Below are positions 1-10,993 of a DNA stretch of 20,000 nt, piece after piece (the stretch's first letter is position 1; the number at the start of each line of letters is the position of its first letter). The DNA is taken from the NCBI GenBank assembly GCA_018398765.1, contig JAHBMJ010005055.1, positions 20,541-40,540 on the forward strand. Direction: 5' to 3'. The notes beneath the pieces were generated by a model. It was not told the DNA's origin. It did no database searches and worked only from the letters and a program-made list of their open reading frames with translations. A program made the position numbers and the translations under genes. The DNA is from Chromera velia (Eukaryota > Sar > Chromeraceae).

Positions 1-26
1 CCTAGCTGATGAGGATCTAAACGTAC

Positions 27-113
27 CTGAAGAACCAGAATTGGGGTCTGCTTTTCGATAGCAGACAGGGTGAAGTCACGGCCAGCGGCGTCGCCGCCAT
101 AGAGGATAGCTAC
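27..113 (-). CDS. Candidate internal exon of a second gene, continuing off the left edge
   Basis: An 87-nt open stretch, 29 codons in phase 0, sits between the acceptor TTCTCCAG (ending at 114) and the donor GTACGT (26-21). The product contains AILYGGDAAGRDFTLSAIEK followed by QTPILVLQ. The Gly-Gly after a hydrophobic strand and the later Thr-Pro-hydrophobic strand loosely recall the nucleotide-binding SLOG-type domain at the N-terminus of TRPM-like channels. The GDAAG word also resembles small GTPases, but the P-loop GK[ST] is absent. Neither assignment is secure. The next exon would lie beyond position 1. Confidence 0.35.
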
Positions 114-176
114 CTGGAGAACAGAGAACTCCTCTCAGTTGAAAATCTTCTTCATAATTTCTAGTGCACTCTTGAC

Positions 177-431
177 CATCAGGGAAAGATCCAGTCAAGA
201 GGGCAGCTCAAAGAGGAAAAGAGGTGCAATCATCGTAGACTCTGAAGACGCTGCCAGCTCGATGGCAGTATTGAGTACGTATGCAGAGGCTTTGTTTTTC
301 TCGAAGTAGTCTTTCAATTTTGGTAGGAGAACCTCCCAATGAAACCGCGCTGCCTCAGCACACCCCTTCGTCATTTCGTTTAGAAGTTTTACTAGCTGCT
401 CAAAGCCCCCCTCTTTCAGATCTCTCTTCAG
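177..431 (-). pseudogene. Possible exon preceding 27-113, with an in-frame TGA
   Basis: From a possible acceptor (GTGTCCAG ending at 432) the frame runs through KRDLKEGGFEQLVKLLNEM and later FHWEVLLPKLKDYFEKNK to FLFELPS, then meets TGA at 197-195. Six codons later it reaches a possible donor GTCAAG at 176. If that donor is used, a 63-nt intron would lead in phase with the exon at 113-27, so only the TGA breaks the join. The composition is protein-like (helical, charged) and the same frame is open up to 596. Alternatives are a true 3' end of a separate gene, a pseudogene, a sequencing error, or a different donor I cannot see. No function is recognised. Confidence 0.3.
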
Positions 432-596
432 CTGGACACGGGTTAAGAACGGGAGGGAGCCCTCCCACTCTCTTGAAAGCAAGCCCATCGTCTCTCCGCG
501 CCGAGCTATATGTGTATACTTAAACCGACTCAAACAGCGGCGAGAAATACGGACAATGAAAAAGTTGTTTGGAGTCAAAACGATGGCCAAACACAA

Positions 597-1470
597 GCCG
601 GCAAAGACAAATGAGGGGTAGCGCAGTCTGTACAGATAGGAATAGGCCAGAGGTCAATTAATTGGCACATGCAAAGATCTTCATGCAACTGAACGCTTCC
701 GGAACTGGTGGATCGATCTGTATCCGCCAGGCGCATCTATATATCTGTGCCGGACCAATACACGCCTGGAGAGGCGATAAGACAATATATACCACCAAGG
801 GTCACGCCGGCTTGTCTCTATGTTGTTGGAATGCTTTCAGATAGAAGCTTGCTTCAATGGCAATTCCAGAAAGCAAGTCAGAACCAAGACAACAACTTGA
901 AGGTCAGACGCGCGCGTATTAAATGCATGCATGCACTTTTGCATGCACTCCGATGATTGCTTGAGGGGCACATAACAAAAGTGCCTCCCAAGTCAAGCAA
1001 AAATAATTAGCGCGCGTGCGAACATGCATACTCAAAATGTCTGACCTTGCTGCTTCATACTGCTTTTGTCTAATATTTGCATCAGACCGAACTACAATCT
1101 GAGAGCAGATCAAAAACGGCTCTACACAGAAAGAGCACAAAGTCATAGACAACCTCTCAACAGTGTGATTGCTGCGTAGTAGAGGGCAAGATTCGCTCAT
1201 TGTGGCTTTTAATTACACAACGTTTAAACCGGCGTTCAGTCTGCTTATCCTACCTCATACACATTAATCTGAGAGACCATCTGGTAGTAGGCTTGCCTTA
1301 TGAGCGTCTTCTATACAGATAGACAATTGACAGTGTGTATCTTCTTTTCTCAACAATCTCTTTACCTAAAACAGCTGCCAGGCCCCTCTGAGGTCATCTA
1401 TTGTGCGTGAACGATTTAAAGATCAAAAAAGTCTGACGTAATGCTACATACCACTTATGCTGCCTCGCCA
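597..1470. other. No gene seen
   Basis: Only short open frames without family resemblance occur here. The stretch contains a TGCATGCATGCA word at 924-935 and a second TGCATGC at 940-946, flanked by CGCGCG words (910-915 and 1011-1016). No RNA gene is visible. Confidence 0.5.
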
Positions 1471-1845
1471 TTTGTGGCTTGCCCTTTTTGGCTACTCAGT
1501 TCGCCTTGTGGGATGTTTGTGGGCAATGCAACAATATAGTGTCATCAGTAAGTGGCTTTGGGGGGGCTTTTATCTCAAAGCAATTCGTGCATGTGCATAA
1601 AGTTTCTTTTTGTGCAGGTCATTGGAGGGGCTCAATCTGTCAGATCTGGCTAGCTTGTTTGCCTTTCCGTGCATGTTGACTGCACCCACAACACTGAAAA
1701 GCATCTTTGGGAGCATTAAGAGGAGCACTAGCACGTCAGCACCTATGGATCGCCGCGGGTCGCCGCCCCCACAAGAACTAATTGCAGATTTTCTCGCACT
1801 GTGGTCATTTTTGCCGCTTTGGGGCTGCCTCTTACCTCCACCTCC

Positions 1846-1925
1846 AGGGGAGTGGGGGACGGTTTTGCCCGAAAGGACCTAGGTAGGTCATTTATTAATT
1901 GGTCCTTCTTGGGGGAGTGGGGGAG
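1846..1925. repeat. G-rich direct repeat around a short inverted repeat
   Basis: The word GGGGAGTGGGGGA occurs at 1847-1859 and again at 1912-1924. Between the copies lies an inverted pair, AAGGACC at 1873-1879 and GGTCCTT at 1901-1907. The G runs could form a G-quadruplex and the inverted pair a small hairpin. The role is unknown. Confidence 0.5.
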
Positions 1926-1967
1926 CAAATCCAGTCGCCAGACCTGGTTAGGTAAGGTCAAAACTAA

Positions 1968-2210
1968 ATAGTTTCAGGAGTGATTATCTACTTTTTGATC
2001 GCATTCATTGCATCATGTATAGATATGCCAATTATGCAGCTACTATTATGGTTACTAAAATATAGCTATGATCTAACATTGATACAGTTAGCTTCAATTC
2101 TTTGTTTTATATTTTATTTTAAAAGAATCACGTTTTAAAGAATGTTTATTAAATTTAAAAGCTTATAAACAACGATTAAATACAATAGAACACCCTATGT
2201 TATTCCTATA
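1968..2210. other. AT-rich island
   Basis: This stretch is strikingly rich in A and T compared with both flanks, with runs such as TTTATATTTTATTTTAAAAG. No open frame of note is present. It could be a degenerate insertion, an organelle-derived fragment or a matrix-attachment-like region; the sequence does not decide. Confidence 0.5.
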
Positions 2211-2267
2211 TTTCAAAGTCTGAAATAATGTTAAAGTCCGGTAGGTCTCATTATGTCATTCAATGCT

Positions 2268-2505
2268 TGTGCTGCGGAACTGCTGAGAAGTGGCTGTCTC
2301 CTTTCTGTTAGCACAAGGGTCTCAGACTGTCTCACGAAGGAAAATGTTTGCCTCGCTGTTATGTGAATAGGCAGAGGGGAAAAGAAGGAGAGATATCGAG
2401 CTGGGGGAGGATATACTCACTGTTTGTGCTGCAGAACTGCTGAGAAGTCTCCTTTCTGTCAGCACAAGGGTCTGTCTTGCCAAGGAAAAATGTTTTCCCG
2501 CTGTC
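2268..2505. repeat. Imperfect direct duplication, two copies about 157 nt apart
   Basis: Copy 1 (2268-2360) and copy 2 (2425-2505) share TGTGCTGC[G/A]GAACTGCTGAGAAGT, then TCTCCTTTCTGT[T/C]AGCACAAGGGTCT, then AAGGAAAA(A)TGTTT and CGCTGT. Copy 1 has small extra segments (GGCTG after the first block, CAGACTGTC in the middle). The space between holds purine-rich sequence. No terminal inverted repeats or coding potential are seen. Confidence 0.8.
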
Positions 2506-2904
2506 GTACGGATGGCGGATGCCAAGAGACAAAACGAAAGAGATAAGCACTCTACAAACACAACACACTAGGATGCGTAGCGCCAATGCTCCAAGGGACC
2601 TTCATTTTTGCCTCAAAGACAGGTTGACAGGCCGACAGGAGAACTCTGAAAAAAGTCGTAACAAGGATATACTCTCAAAAATCAGTGGAGACGACGGAGG
2701 GAAAATTATAGCTGTACTGAGGCCAGCGTACTGTATGGGAAAGCGATGGAGCTCTGCAATATGTAATAGAAACATCTGAATCTCCAAGCAGTTCAGATCC
2801 AACTGAATCTTTTTGAACTGATCGAAAGAACGCAGAGTTGTTGAGGCAGTTTTGTGATCGACGTTTATAGCAGATGCATTAATTGAAGCAAATTTTGGGA
2901 AATT

Positions 2905-3060
2905 CGGCCGCGGCCGGGACCGGTGCGCATGTATGCAGTGGACCCCGCAAGCGCGGGCCCGTACATGCATGGATGCACGCGCATGCATCATTGCATGAAG
3001 CTGATTTTTTTTTTTTTTTTGCATGAAGCTGATTGTCTAACCTTCATGCATGCAGACTGT
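2905..3060. other. GC-rich, TGCATGC-rich patch with poly(T) inside a direct duplication
   Basis: The patch begins with the palindrome CGGCCGCGGCCG (2905-2916) and a small CCCGC/GCGGG hairpin near 2944-2957. ATGCAT-type words follow at 2965-2970, 2981-2988 and 3047-3054. A 16-nt word, TTGCATGAAGCTGATT, occurs at 2991-3006 and 3019-3034, with a run of T between. The cluster of TGCATGCA words resembles known AP2-type binding sites of apicomplexan parasites, so a promoter role is possible, but no adjacent start codon is established. Confidence 0.45.
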
Positions 3061-3723
3061 GCATGGCCTGTTTCAATGGCTGGCTTCGCTATGGAAACAG
3101 ACCGCTGGCTTGACACGGAAAGCTAGCAAACCAACTTGGCAAAGACCTTCCCAGAAGCCCATCTTGATGTTGCAAAGGGCACAAATGGTAAGCCCGATCA
3201 AAGTGGACCTGACCTTCGGCGACTTTCAGATTTCATATCGATAACCATTCGGAAAAGCCATCTTCGCGAGCGGTCTCGTGTTCCACACCGCTTCTGTCTG
3301 CTTTCTTTCACGTTCCTTTCTGTCTGTCGAGTCAAGCTCTTCTGTTACGAAAATGAAGAATGACATTCGTGCAATCTGAAGCGACCTTGCCGCGCGTTCG
3401 GAAAGCAGACAAACATAAACTTTAAGTGGCCGAAAGTGGCGTTCTCGACATTGATGTTAGTAAGCTCCCGGCTCGTTTCCGCTCTCTCTGGCCTTTTCCA
3501 ACGTCATCAAACCAAATCAAACCAACGGTCTCAGTGTTGTTCAGAGCTATTCAGGACACGTGCATGTCTGTCTGCTAGGTCTGTCTTTGTGTGAGTATAT
3601 ATGTGTCCGTATATGTCTTCCGCACTCCATGTCCCTCCCAATTAATTAAGTGGCTGCATCCCGCCCTGTTTGACTGACAGTGTTGAAGATCCCATAATTC
3701 ATGGGGGGAGGAAGACAGTCAAA

Positions 3724-3774
<51 letters not shown>

Positions 3775-4004
3775 CCTCCCCCCCCGCTAGCTCTCTCCCT
3801 CCCTCCCTCGGCCCTCCCTCCTTCCCCCCCTCCATGCCTCCGCCCTCCGTCCCTCCCTTCCTTCCGGCCTCCCTCCCTCCCCCTTCCCCCCCTCCGCCCC
3901 AGCCCCCACCCCTCTCTCTCTGTCTTTGTCTCTCTGTTTTGTCTCTCTGTCTTTGTCTCTCTGTTTTTAAATTCTCTCTCTTTCTCATTCTGTTTCTCTT
4001 CTTC
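3724..4004 (+). repeat. Homopyrimidine tract, (CT)n then (CCCTCC)n-like
   Basis: About 280 nt are almost purely C and T on the plus strand: first a (CT)n run, then a C-rich section of CCCTCC words, then (CTCTCTGTCTTTGT)-like units. The few purines are mostly isolated G. Such a tract can form triplex DNA. The long Ser/Leu/Pro open frame across it is a by-product of the repeat. Confidence 0.9.
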
Positions 4005-4370
4005 AGGCCTGCAGGAGAATTTCTTTAACTTGCTCCCTTTTGAGCGATATAAAAATTTGAGCCTTGATTCCCAAGTTTGTTTTGCTGACTAGGTGAGATG
4101 ATCGCCGGATTCCTGCACAAACTTTTGGTACCAAGTAGATGAAAACTTCAATTGCTCAGAGACCAAACAATCAAACTTGGGTCTAAACTAGTCCAAGGCC
4201 TTGAACACCTGGATTGCGGATCCGCACAGCCGCTTTCGGTCCTTAGGTTAAGAGTCCTTTGATAGTGTAACTGTTGAGCTCTTGTTATACTTTATGAGGG
4301 CTAGAGAGGTAAAAAAGTGAATATGCAAAACTTGTATATCACCTATGGTAGAACACTATCATACAGTTAC
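4005..4370. other. No gene seen
   Basis: Unique-looking sequence between the homopyrimidine tract and the GATAT palindrome cluster. I find no supported exon, RNA gene or repeat in it. Confidence 0.4.
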
Positions 4371-4572
4371 TAAATATCGCAGTGGACCCGATATCTGATA
4401 TTTTAAAATATCGTTTACATTAAATATCATAATATTACCGGTATGCGATATAGATGGAATTCAATATCGCGATATTGGCAATATATGGCGATATTTAGCA
4501 ATATCACATATCAGTACAAATATCGGGGCGATATTTGTACGATATTAGCGATATTAGGGTATCACGATATCA
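4371..4572. repeat. GATAT/ATATC palindrome cluster
   Basis: About 200 nt built from many GATAT and ATATC words on both strands. It includes two perfect 16-nt palindromes, GATATTTTAAAATATC at 4397-4412 and CAATATCGCGATATTG at 4462-4477. It also includes a perfect 12-bp stem with a GGG loop: GTACAAATATCG at 4514-4525 pairs with CGATATTTGTAC at 4529-4540. It may be a miniature element, a satellite fragment or a protein-binding array. No coding frame crosses it. Confidence 0.8.
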
Positions 4573-5021
4573 CTCTGACCCATAGATGGGGGGTTTACTA
4601 GTAGGCTAGTAGTAGCTAACTGATGTGCCCCGTATACCCTATAATACTCTCCTAGCATATACCTCGGCGCTGATCAAATCTGTATAAGTAGACATGTTTG
4701 TTTGAAGACTCGAAGCAATGATTCACATAAAAAGTTCGTTGAGGACGTACAACTAATGCGATGTACTCTGTTTGTATCTACACGCGACCTCATGGCAGAC
4801 CCCTCACTCTACTCGATTCATCCAACTTGCAAGTTCGGGATCCTTTCAGCCACGGCACTTACTGTACGCTGCAAATACGTCTCCCATGTACGTAGAAACA
4901 CTAAATTAACATGAAAGTAGCCTCAGCAACAATGACGTCGATTCATCGATCTGCCTGGACCAGCAGACCTCTGCCTCGACAGCTAGGTCTCCGGATCACT
5001 CAATCGGATTCGAATGATCGA
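4573..5021. other. Presumed 3' untranslated and downstream sequence of the 33-exon gene
   Basis: This lies directly downstream of the minus-strand stop at 5022. I see no clear AATAAA-type signal on the minus strand close to the stop. A 70-codon plus-strand frame at 4702-4914 has no family resemblance and is probably chance. Confidence 0.35.
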
Positions 5022-6237
5022 TCACGCGCCCTCCTTTTCCCACTTTGAGTACTCCTTGTAGTATTCCTTCATCGGGTCCTCCTGGCCGAATCTGTTCAGG
5101 TCGCCGCCCTTCTCAATGAACTTCTGCTGATGGGCGATCGCAGCGTTCTGCGCATGGGCAGGGAGACACACCGGGGGGGGAGGGAAAGAGTGAGACGACA
5201 ATTGGAGTGGAACAAATAGAGAGGACGGAAGCCAGAGGAAAGGACGGAAGCAGGGAATCGACAAAGGAGTTGTGGAAAGGGCTAAATCCGAAAGAAGGCC
5301 TTTCAGGGTAGTTTCCACTGAAGCAAGTAGGTCCATGGCATGCAGTGAACCAAGTTGGAGACACTCACTCCATCTGAAGAGGGCACTCAGAAAGAAAGCC
5401 AGCCTAAACAAGGTTTGGAGGAAAACTAAGGAAGGACCTACCCTCTCCTCTTCTGGCATGTCTCCCATTTTCAGGACGGCAGGGGAGGAAGAGTCATCGA
5501 CAGCAAACAGGTTCTGCGAGGGAGGAGAGGGGGAGTGAACAGCAAGTGTGTCAGTAAAACAAACTGCAGTATGTATAGTCTAAAGGATCCCTCTTTTTTC
5601 TTTCTTCCGATTCCTTGCAGAAGAAACCGTGGCTTCTTTTTCGCCTACTTACAAGGGATCATCTGTGTGTGTATAAATCAATCCATCGTCTTTCTTCCTC
5701 ACCCACCCAACCCTTCGTTCTCTCTCTTTCTTCTGCCGAACTAACCTCGGGAGAAGGGTTTCGCTTGTACTGTTCCATTTTCTTTCGAACAAATTCGAGC
5801 TCCTGCAGAGGGGAAGAAGAGAGTCGGGGAGAAGAGGGACGTACACACACTACCCTCACACACGCACGTGCGTACACATACACGCGGAGGCACACGCGGA
5901 TGAGGCGGGGGCAGGGAAGAAGAGAAGGGACCGACGGCACGCATTCTCTCTCTGTGTGAAAAGTCAGAAAGGGTATCGAGGGCCACAGAAAGTGAGAGAG
6001 ACACCTCGTTCAACGTTGGAGGAACTACCGACGGACGCGCGATCGATGTGTTGCTTCACAATCATCTTCCTTGATCCCTCTCACCGATCGGCACAAACGT
6101 TGAAACCGCTGGGAGAGAAACAAAGGGCAGATGCAGCATCATGAAGAGAGCACGAAAAAAAGCGAGACAGACAGACAGACCTTCTTTTGGTCTTCCATCA
6201 TCCACATTCGGTACTTTGCATCGTCCTCTGCATTGTT

Positions 6238-6268
<31 letters not shown>

Positions 6269-7138
6269 ATATATGTATATATACACACACATTGTTTCTT
6301 CTGCACCCCCCCTTTCCGTCTCTTTCACCATCCCGCCTCGTTTTGTGCTGACACTCTCTCTCCCTCCTTGCACACAGACAGCAAAAGGTCAATATGGAGG
6401 TATCTAGCAAGAGGCTTCCTTTCACGCCTGCCTGCTCGCTGGAAGTGGAACATCCGAACAGGCCGTGTAGGAATGTCTGCAAACGCACACACACTCGCAG
6501 TTCCGTTCTTCCTCTTCAAATGAAACCAACCTCTCCCTTTTTGAAGACCTGTGGCAGCTCCATGTAGCTACCGAGTTTTTGGATCTTCTGTAGTCGTTGT
6601 CCCTCCCGCAGCTCCGGCCCCCAGAGTACGGGTACTTGTTTCTGTTCAATTCGATTCAGAGCACAGGGAAGGTGCCAGAGGGAAAGAATAGGGAAGGGGG
6701 GGTTTCAGGACATCCGAGGCGTGACGGCCGCTGTCTACCTGTTTGCTTTCATTGGCTTTGCTTGGACCTCTTCCTCCTGACCCATCCTGACCTCTGTCTA
6801 GAAAGAAAATAGAACATGCAGAGAACGAAGGGAGTCAAGAAATCTCCCAGTGACGGCAACGGAGACAGGCAGGGAGTGTCTGTGGGACCAGCGCTATTGG
6901 ATGCCGGCAGTTGCCGAGGGAGGCTTTTTGACTGATTACATCTTCCCTTCCTTCTTATGACGTTGCCGTTTTCCGCTTCTATGGGACTGACGATGTTGTC
7001 TTCCATCACTTCCTTGTCTGATTCAGTCATCATGCCCATGATGAACCACTCGGGCAGAAGTTCCTGCACACACGCACGCACGCACAGACACACACACACA
7101 CACACACAGACACACACACACAGACACACACACACAGA

Positions 7139-7173
<35 letters not shown>

Positions 7174-7885
7174 CCGCTCATGCAGACGTACGACGCAGAA
7201 GGGCCAGCAAGCACGGTGGAAAGATGCGGAGAACTCCCATGAAAATTTATTCAGTTCCGTCTCTCACGCCATTCTCCGCCTTCTCGCCGAGCAGGAAGGG
7301 GACGGAAGCAGGGAAGCAAAAGAAAACGAAGGGGTCTGTGAAAGAAGAAATTCTGCGGGTTCTTCAGAAAGAGGACAACCAACCGAAATCGCCGGCTCAT
7401 GCAATCACGTACTCACGTTGATGTCATACCGCAGCTGCCTCACACGCTCGTGGAGGTAGCTGTGCGGGTTTTCCTCTGCGGGACTGCAGGGATGGAACAA
7501 GAGGGCGAAGAGGGGAGTAGCAGAGACAAAATGAGAAATACAGTGACAGGAAAGATGGGGATCGCACGTTGTCACTGAAGCATTCAGGGGGATGCCACAG
7601 CACAAATTTTTGCGAAGAATGAGTCGATGAATGAGTGGCTGAATGGGGTCCTGCATGAATTGGTACGAATTTCACAACAGTGTCTTTTTTTGGTCTGTCT
7701 GACAGATGAAGGAAGGAAAAGGAGATCGTCAAAGCGTCCCCCCCCTTCACCAGGTGGTGTTGAAATCCTCAGAAAATCCGCACCCAAACAATTTGGGGAG
7801 ATAAAAAGAGGCAGACGCAGAGGCGACGGGAGCAGAAAGCAGAGACTTACACGTGATCGTACCACGCTGCAATGTTCATGCAAAG

Positions 7886-7925
<40 letters not shown>

Positions 7926-7933
7926 ACACACAT

Positions 7934-7977
<44 letters not shown>

Positions 7978-9742
7978 GGGGGGAGGGGGAGAGAGAGAGA
8001 GGGAGAGAGTTGTGAGTGCTGGCAAAAAGAGACGAAGAGAGGACAGGAAGACAAAGGGAGTCAGAAAGAAAAGAAAATGAAGGGGGTCTGTGGTTCGAGT
8101 CGGAGACATTTACAGCAGGTTGTGGGCCGCCATAGAGCTGTTCGAAACGCGCCCATGCACGCAAAAAGACGTGAAGGCACGTAGAGCAATCGGGAATTGA
8201 AACCAGAAAACCAGACGAAAAGCTGTTGAAAAGGGGTTCGACCATAAGCGCATCATACAGGCCCGTTGAGCAATCGCTGCACACAACCTTACTCCATAGT
8301 ATCCTCTCGAAAGCCCATAAAGAAAGAAACAAAGTGAAAGCCCGCTCTCAACCAAATAATAGCAAATGAAACTGACAATCGAATGACGTAGCCACACGGG
8401 CTCCCCCACACATGCATGGATGTGCTTCTTGAAGATTTGCAAGAATAATTGTCTCGTTCAACGAATATGCCTGCTCTCTCTTAATTGGCTGACCTTTCTG
8501 AATTGCATCCAGTCTCCCTTGGGCATCAGGGCGATGGTGTACTCCAGCATTCGCCTTCTGACCAGCTGGGGGTCCTGTGTGAGAATTCGGCCGATCCACT
8601 GGACAGTCTGCAACACAAGATTTGTAGTCGAATCGCATAATCCTTTTATGCTGGCAGACTTAAATTGGTTTTCTTTTGCGGAGGAAAAACTCGTCCAATA
8701 ATGAATGTGTAGTGGACAGCATTTGTCAGAGGGAGACGTATAATGAGTGTTTGTAATGGGTGAAAGAGTTGATGCACTCTCCCTGTGACAAGTCGGCAGC
8801 GCCGAGAAGAATCAATCAATTTGACAGGCCTATGCAGAAGTACTTGAAAATTAGTAATCTCTTCTGAGGTCAGGAAAATTCCATCTCCGCTTGGACCGCC
8901 ACCACCAAGCTTTCTACAAGAGCGATCAGTGCACTCGAGAAATGATTCTTCTGCCTGCCTCCTCAGAGAGAGCCGCACGACCACAACCCCCCTCCCAACG
9001 CAACAGGCAGTCCCTGTTTTGTTCAGAGGTGTCTTCACTTCAGTTTGCTAACCTGATGCACCTCCCTTTCGTAGAGGTTCGAGCACCCTTTGTGGATGAT
9101 CGTCAAGATCATCAGCCAGTAGGAAGGCTGCAGCTCGGGGTTGATCCCTCGACCTCTGAAGGACACGCAGTGAGAGGAGACACAGAGAAAACTCCAAAAT
9201 GGGTACACCAAGGAGGCAGCCTTTATCGTTCCTTCGATCAATCCGTCCATCCATCCCAACACAGCAAAGAAAAATACAGGTCAACAAGTGTGTGCCCAGC
9301 GCCGCATTGATACCGACTGTCTGCTTTCCAGAACAATGGTAAAGGCGTTCGCTTTCATAGGAGGGGAAAGAAAAGAAACGCCTCCACATGTACGCGCACC
9401 ACAGTCTTCTTTCCTTTTCTTCTCCTCTCTTGTAAATTCATGCCATCCGTCTCCCTGCCCCCCTTGCTTCGGACACCTACAGAAGAAATCCATCTGACCT
9501 GATGTTCGTCTTCTCCAGCTCCATTGCGTACTGAAGGTACTGGAAGAAGGCTGAGTCTAGCATGGGCCGCATCTTTTCCGCCTGCGGAGGGAGGGAAGGG
9601 GTTCAATGATGAAATCGAGAAGGGAAAGTAAGCAGATTGACAAGAAGACGGAGAAAGCGAGAGAGAAGGCGCACACAGCAGAGAGAAAAAAGCCTGCAGC
9701 CAAACGCCCGAGGCGCAGTCAAACTCTATCTAGACGCGAAAG

Positions 9743-9800
<58 letters not shown>

Positions 9801-10608
9801 CAATCAATCAATCAAGTATAATACAAGACGCTTGTAGCCAAGTCAGGCGACCGACCAGCCGTGTCATTTGCGTATCGTCTTCAACCGCCTGCTCACAGAA
9901 GATCTGCAGGCACACAGAGAGAAGAGCGCATGTTCCTGTCTGAAGGAGAAATAGCAGAAGAAATAAAACTAGGACAGAAGACCAGAACAAGAAGAAGCCA
10001 TCGGTTAGTTGACCGCTTTTGCCTGTCTCTTGTCGTCTTCCTCCTCTCCCTTTTTGCAGTCTCGTCAGAAGATCACATCCCTCGTGTGGGAGAGAGCGAG
10101 AGAACGAACTTTTCGGCACTCTATCTGTTTGACCTACCTGGATTTTCCTCATTTGGTCCTGTTCGTTCTGTGCCCACATCAGCTCGAGAGTTTCGAGTTG
10201 TTTGACCGCAAACTCGTTCAGTCTCTTCAGCAGCGCTTTCTGCAGCGATTCGCAGATGCGTTCATGCGTTCATCCACTCATTGGCGGAACACTAGTCTGT
10301 GCTCTGATCTGTCATGAATCCCTATTTACGTTCATTTGCTTGTCTGATGCTCAACCTGTTGATCGAAAGCCTGGATTCATTCAATACGCTTCAAAGAGAG
10401 GCGTTGAACCCAACGTCGTTCAGAGAAAGAGGACTTCACAATAATGACCTTGTGAAGGCAGACCAATCAGTCAAGTGCTTTCGCCTTTTCAAGCGCTGCT
10501 TCAACTCCTTTCCTTCCTTCTTCTCTGATTGGAATCGGCACTCAATTTCCTTCTCCCTCAACCTCTGCTCTCTCGCAACGCGACCCGACCGCTTAACATC
10601 TCCATTTC

Positions 10609-10639
<31 letters not shown>

Positions 10640-10763
10640 AATCACTTCTTTTCGGCATTTTTTGTTTTCCTTTTCTTACCTCGCGATCGGTTTTGGGAGG
10701 TTCGTGTGCCAGTTTGTGTCTGCAGAGACAGGCACACAGACGAACAGACAGACAGACAGACAG

Positions 10764-10828
<65 letters not shown>

Positions 10829-10851
10829 CACACAGACGAACAGACAGGCAG

Positions 10852-10897
<46 letters not shown>

Positions 10898-10907
10898 ACA
10901 GACAGAC

Positions 10908-10993
<86 letters not shown>

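Larger units (their letters stand above)
5022..9903 (-). other. Exons 22-33: helix-rich C-terminal region and charged tail
   Basis: This block encodes residues 726-1057. Exons 22-28 give a run of amphipathic helices rich in aromatic residues (for example [40 protein letters not shown] and [20 protein letters not shown]). They resemble an alpha-helical repeat or scaffold fold, but no repeat unit is obvious. Exon 29 is a Gly/Ser linker. Exons 30-33 encode a basic-acidic tail ending [15 protein letters not shown] before the TGA. The order, frame and splice sites are consistent throughout. I do not recognise a family. Confidence 0.55.

Noticed and set aside
1479-1882. Possible plus-strand exon pair with a donor GTAAGT at 1550 and an acceptor TTTTTGTGCAG ending at 1618; the first part contains FALWDVCGQ, which recalls the ARF GTPase motif WDVGGQ
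   Set aside because: The in-phase join reaches a stop after 11 codons, and the sequence after the motif does not follow ARF. Probably coincidence.
3670-4092. 140-residue plus-strand open frame of Ser/Leu/Pro
   Set aside because: It is the translation of a homopyrimidine repeat; no start context or splice sites and no family resemblance.
4702-4914. 70-residue plus-strand open frame downstream of the big gene
   Set aside because: Short, no recognisable domain, no splice or promoter support; likely chance.
8092-8107. GGTTCGAGTC resembling a tRNA B box
   Set aside because: No A box, no acceptor stem and no cloverleaf can be drawn around it; it lies in an intron.
8110-8140. A possible 24-nt extra exon between exons 25 and 26 (CAG before CTCTATGGCGG, GTAAAT after)
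   Set aside because: Exons 25 and 26 already join in phase with good sites and a smooth product, so it is not needed; it could still be an optional exon.
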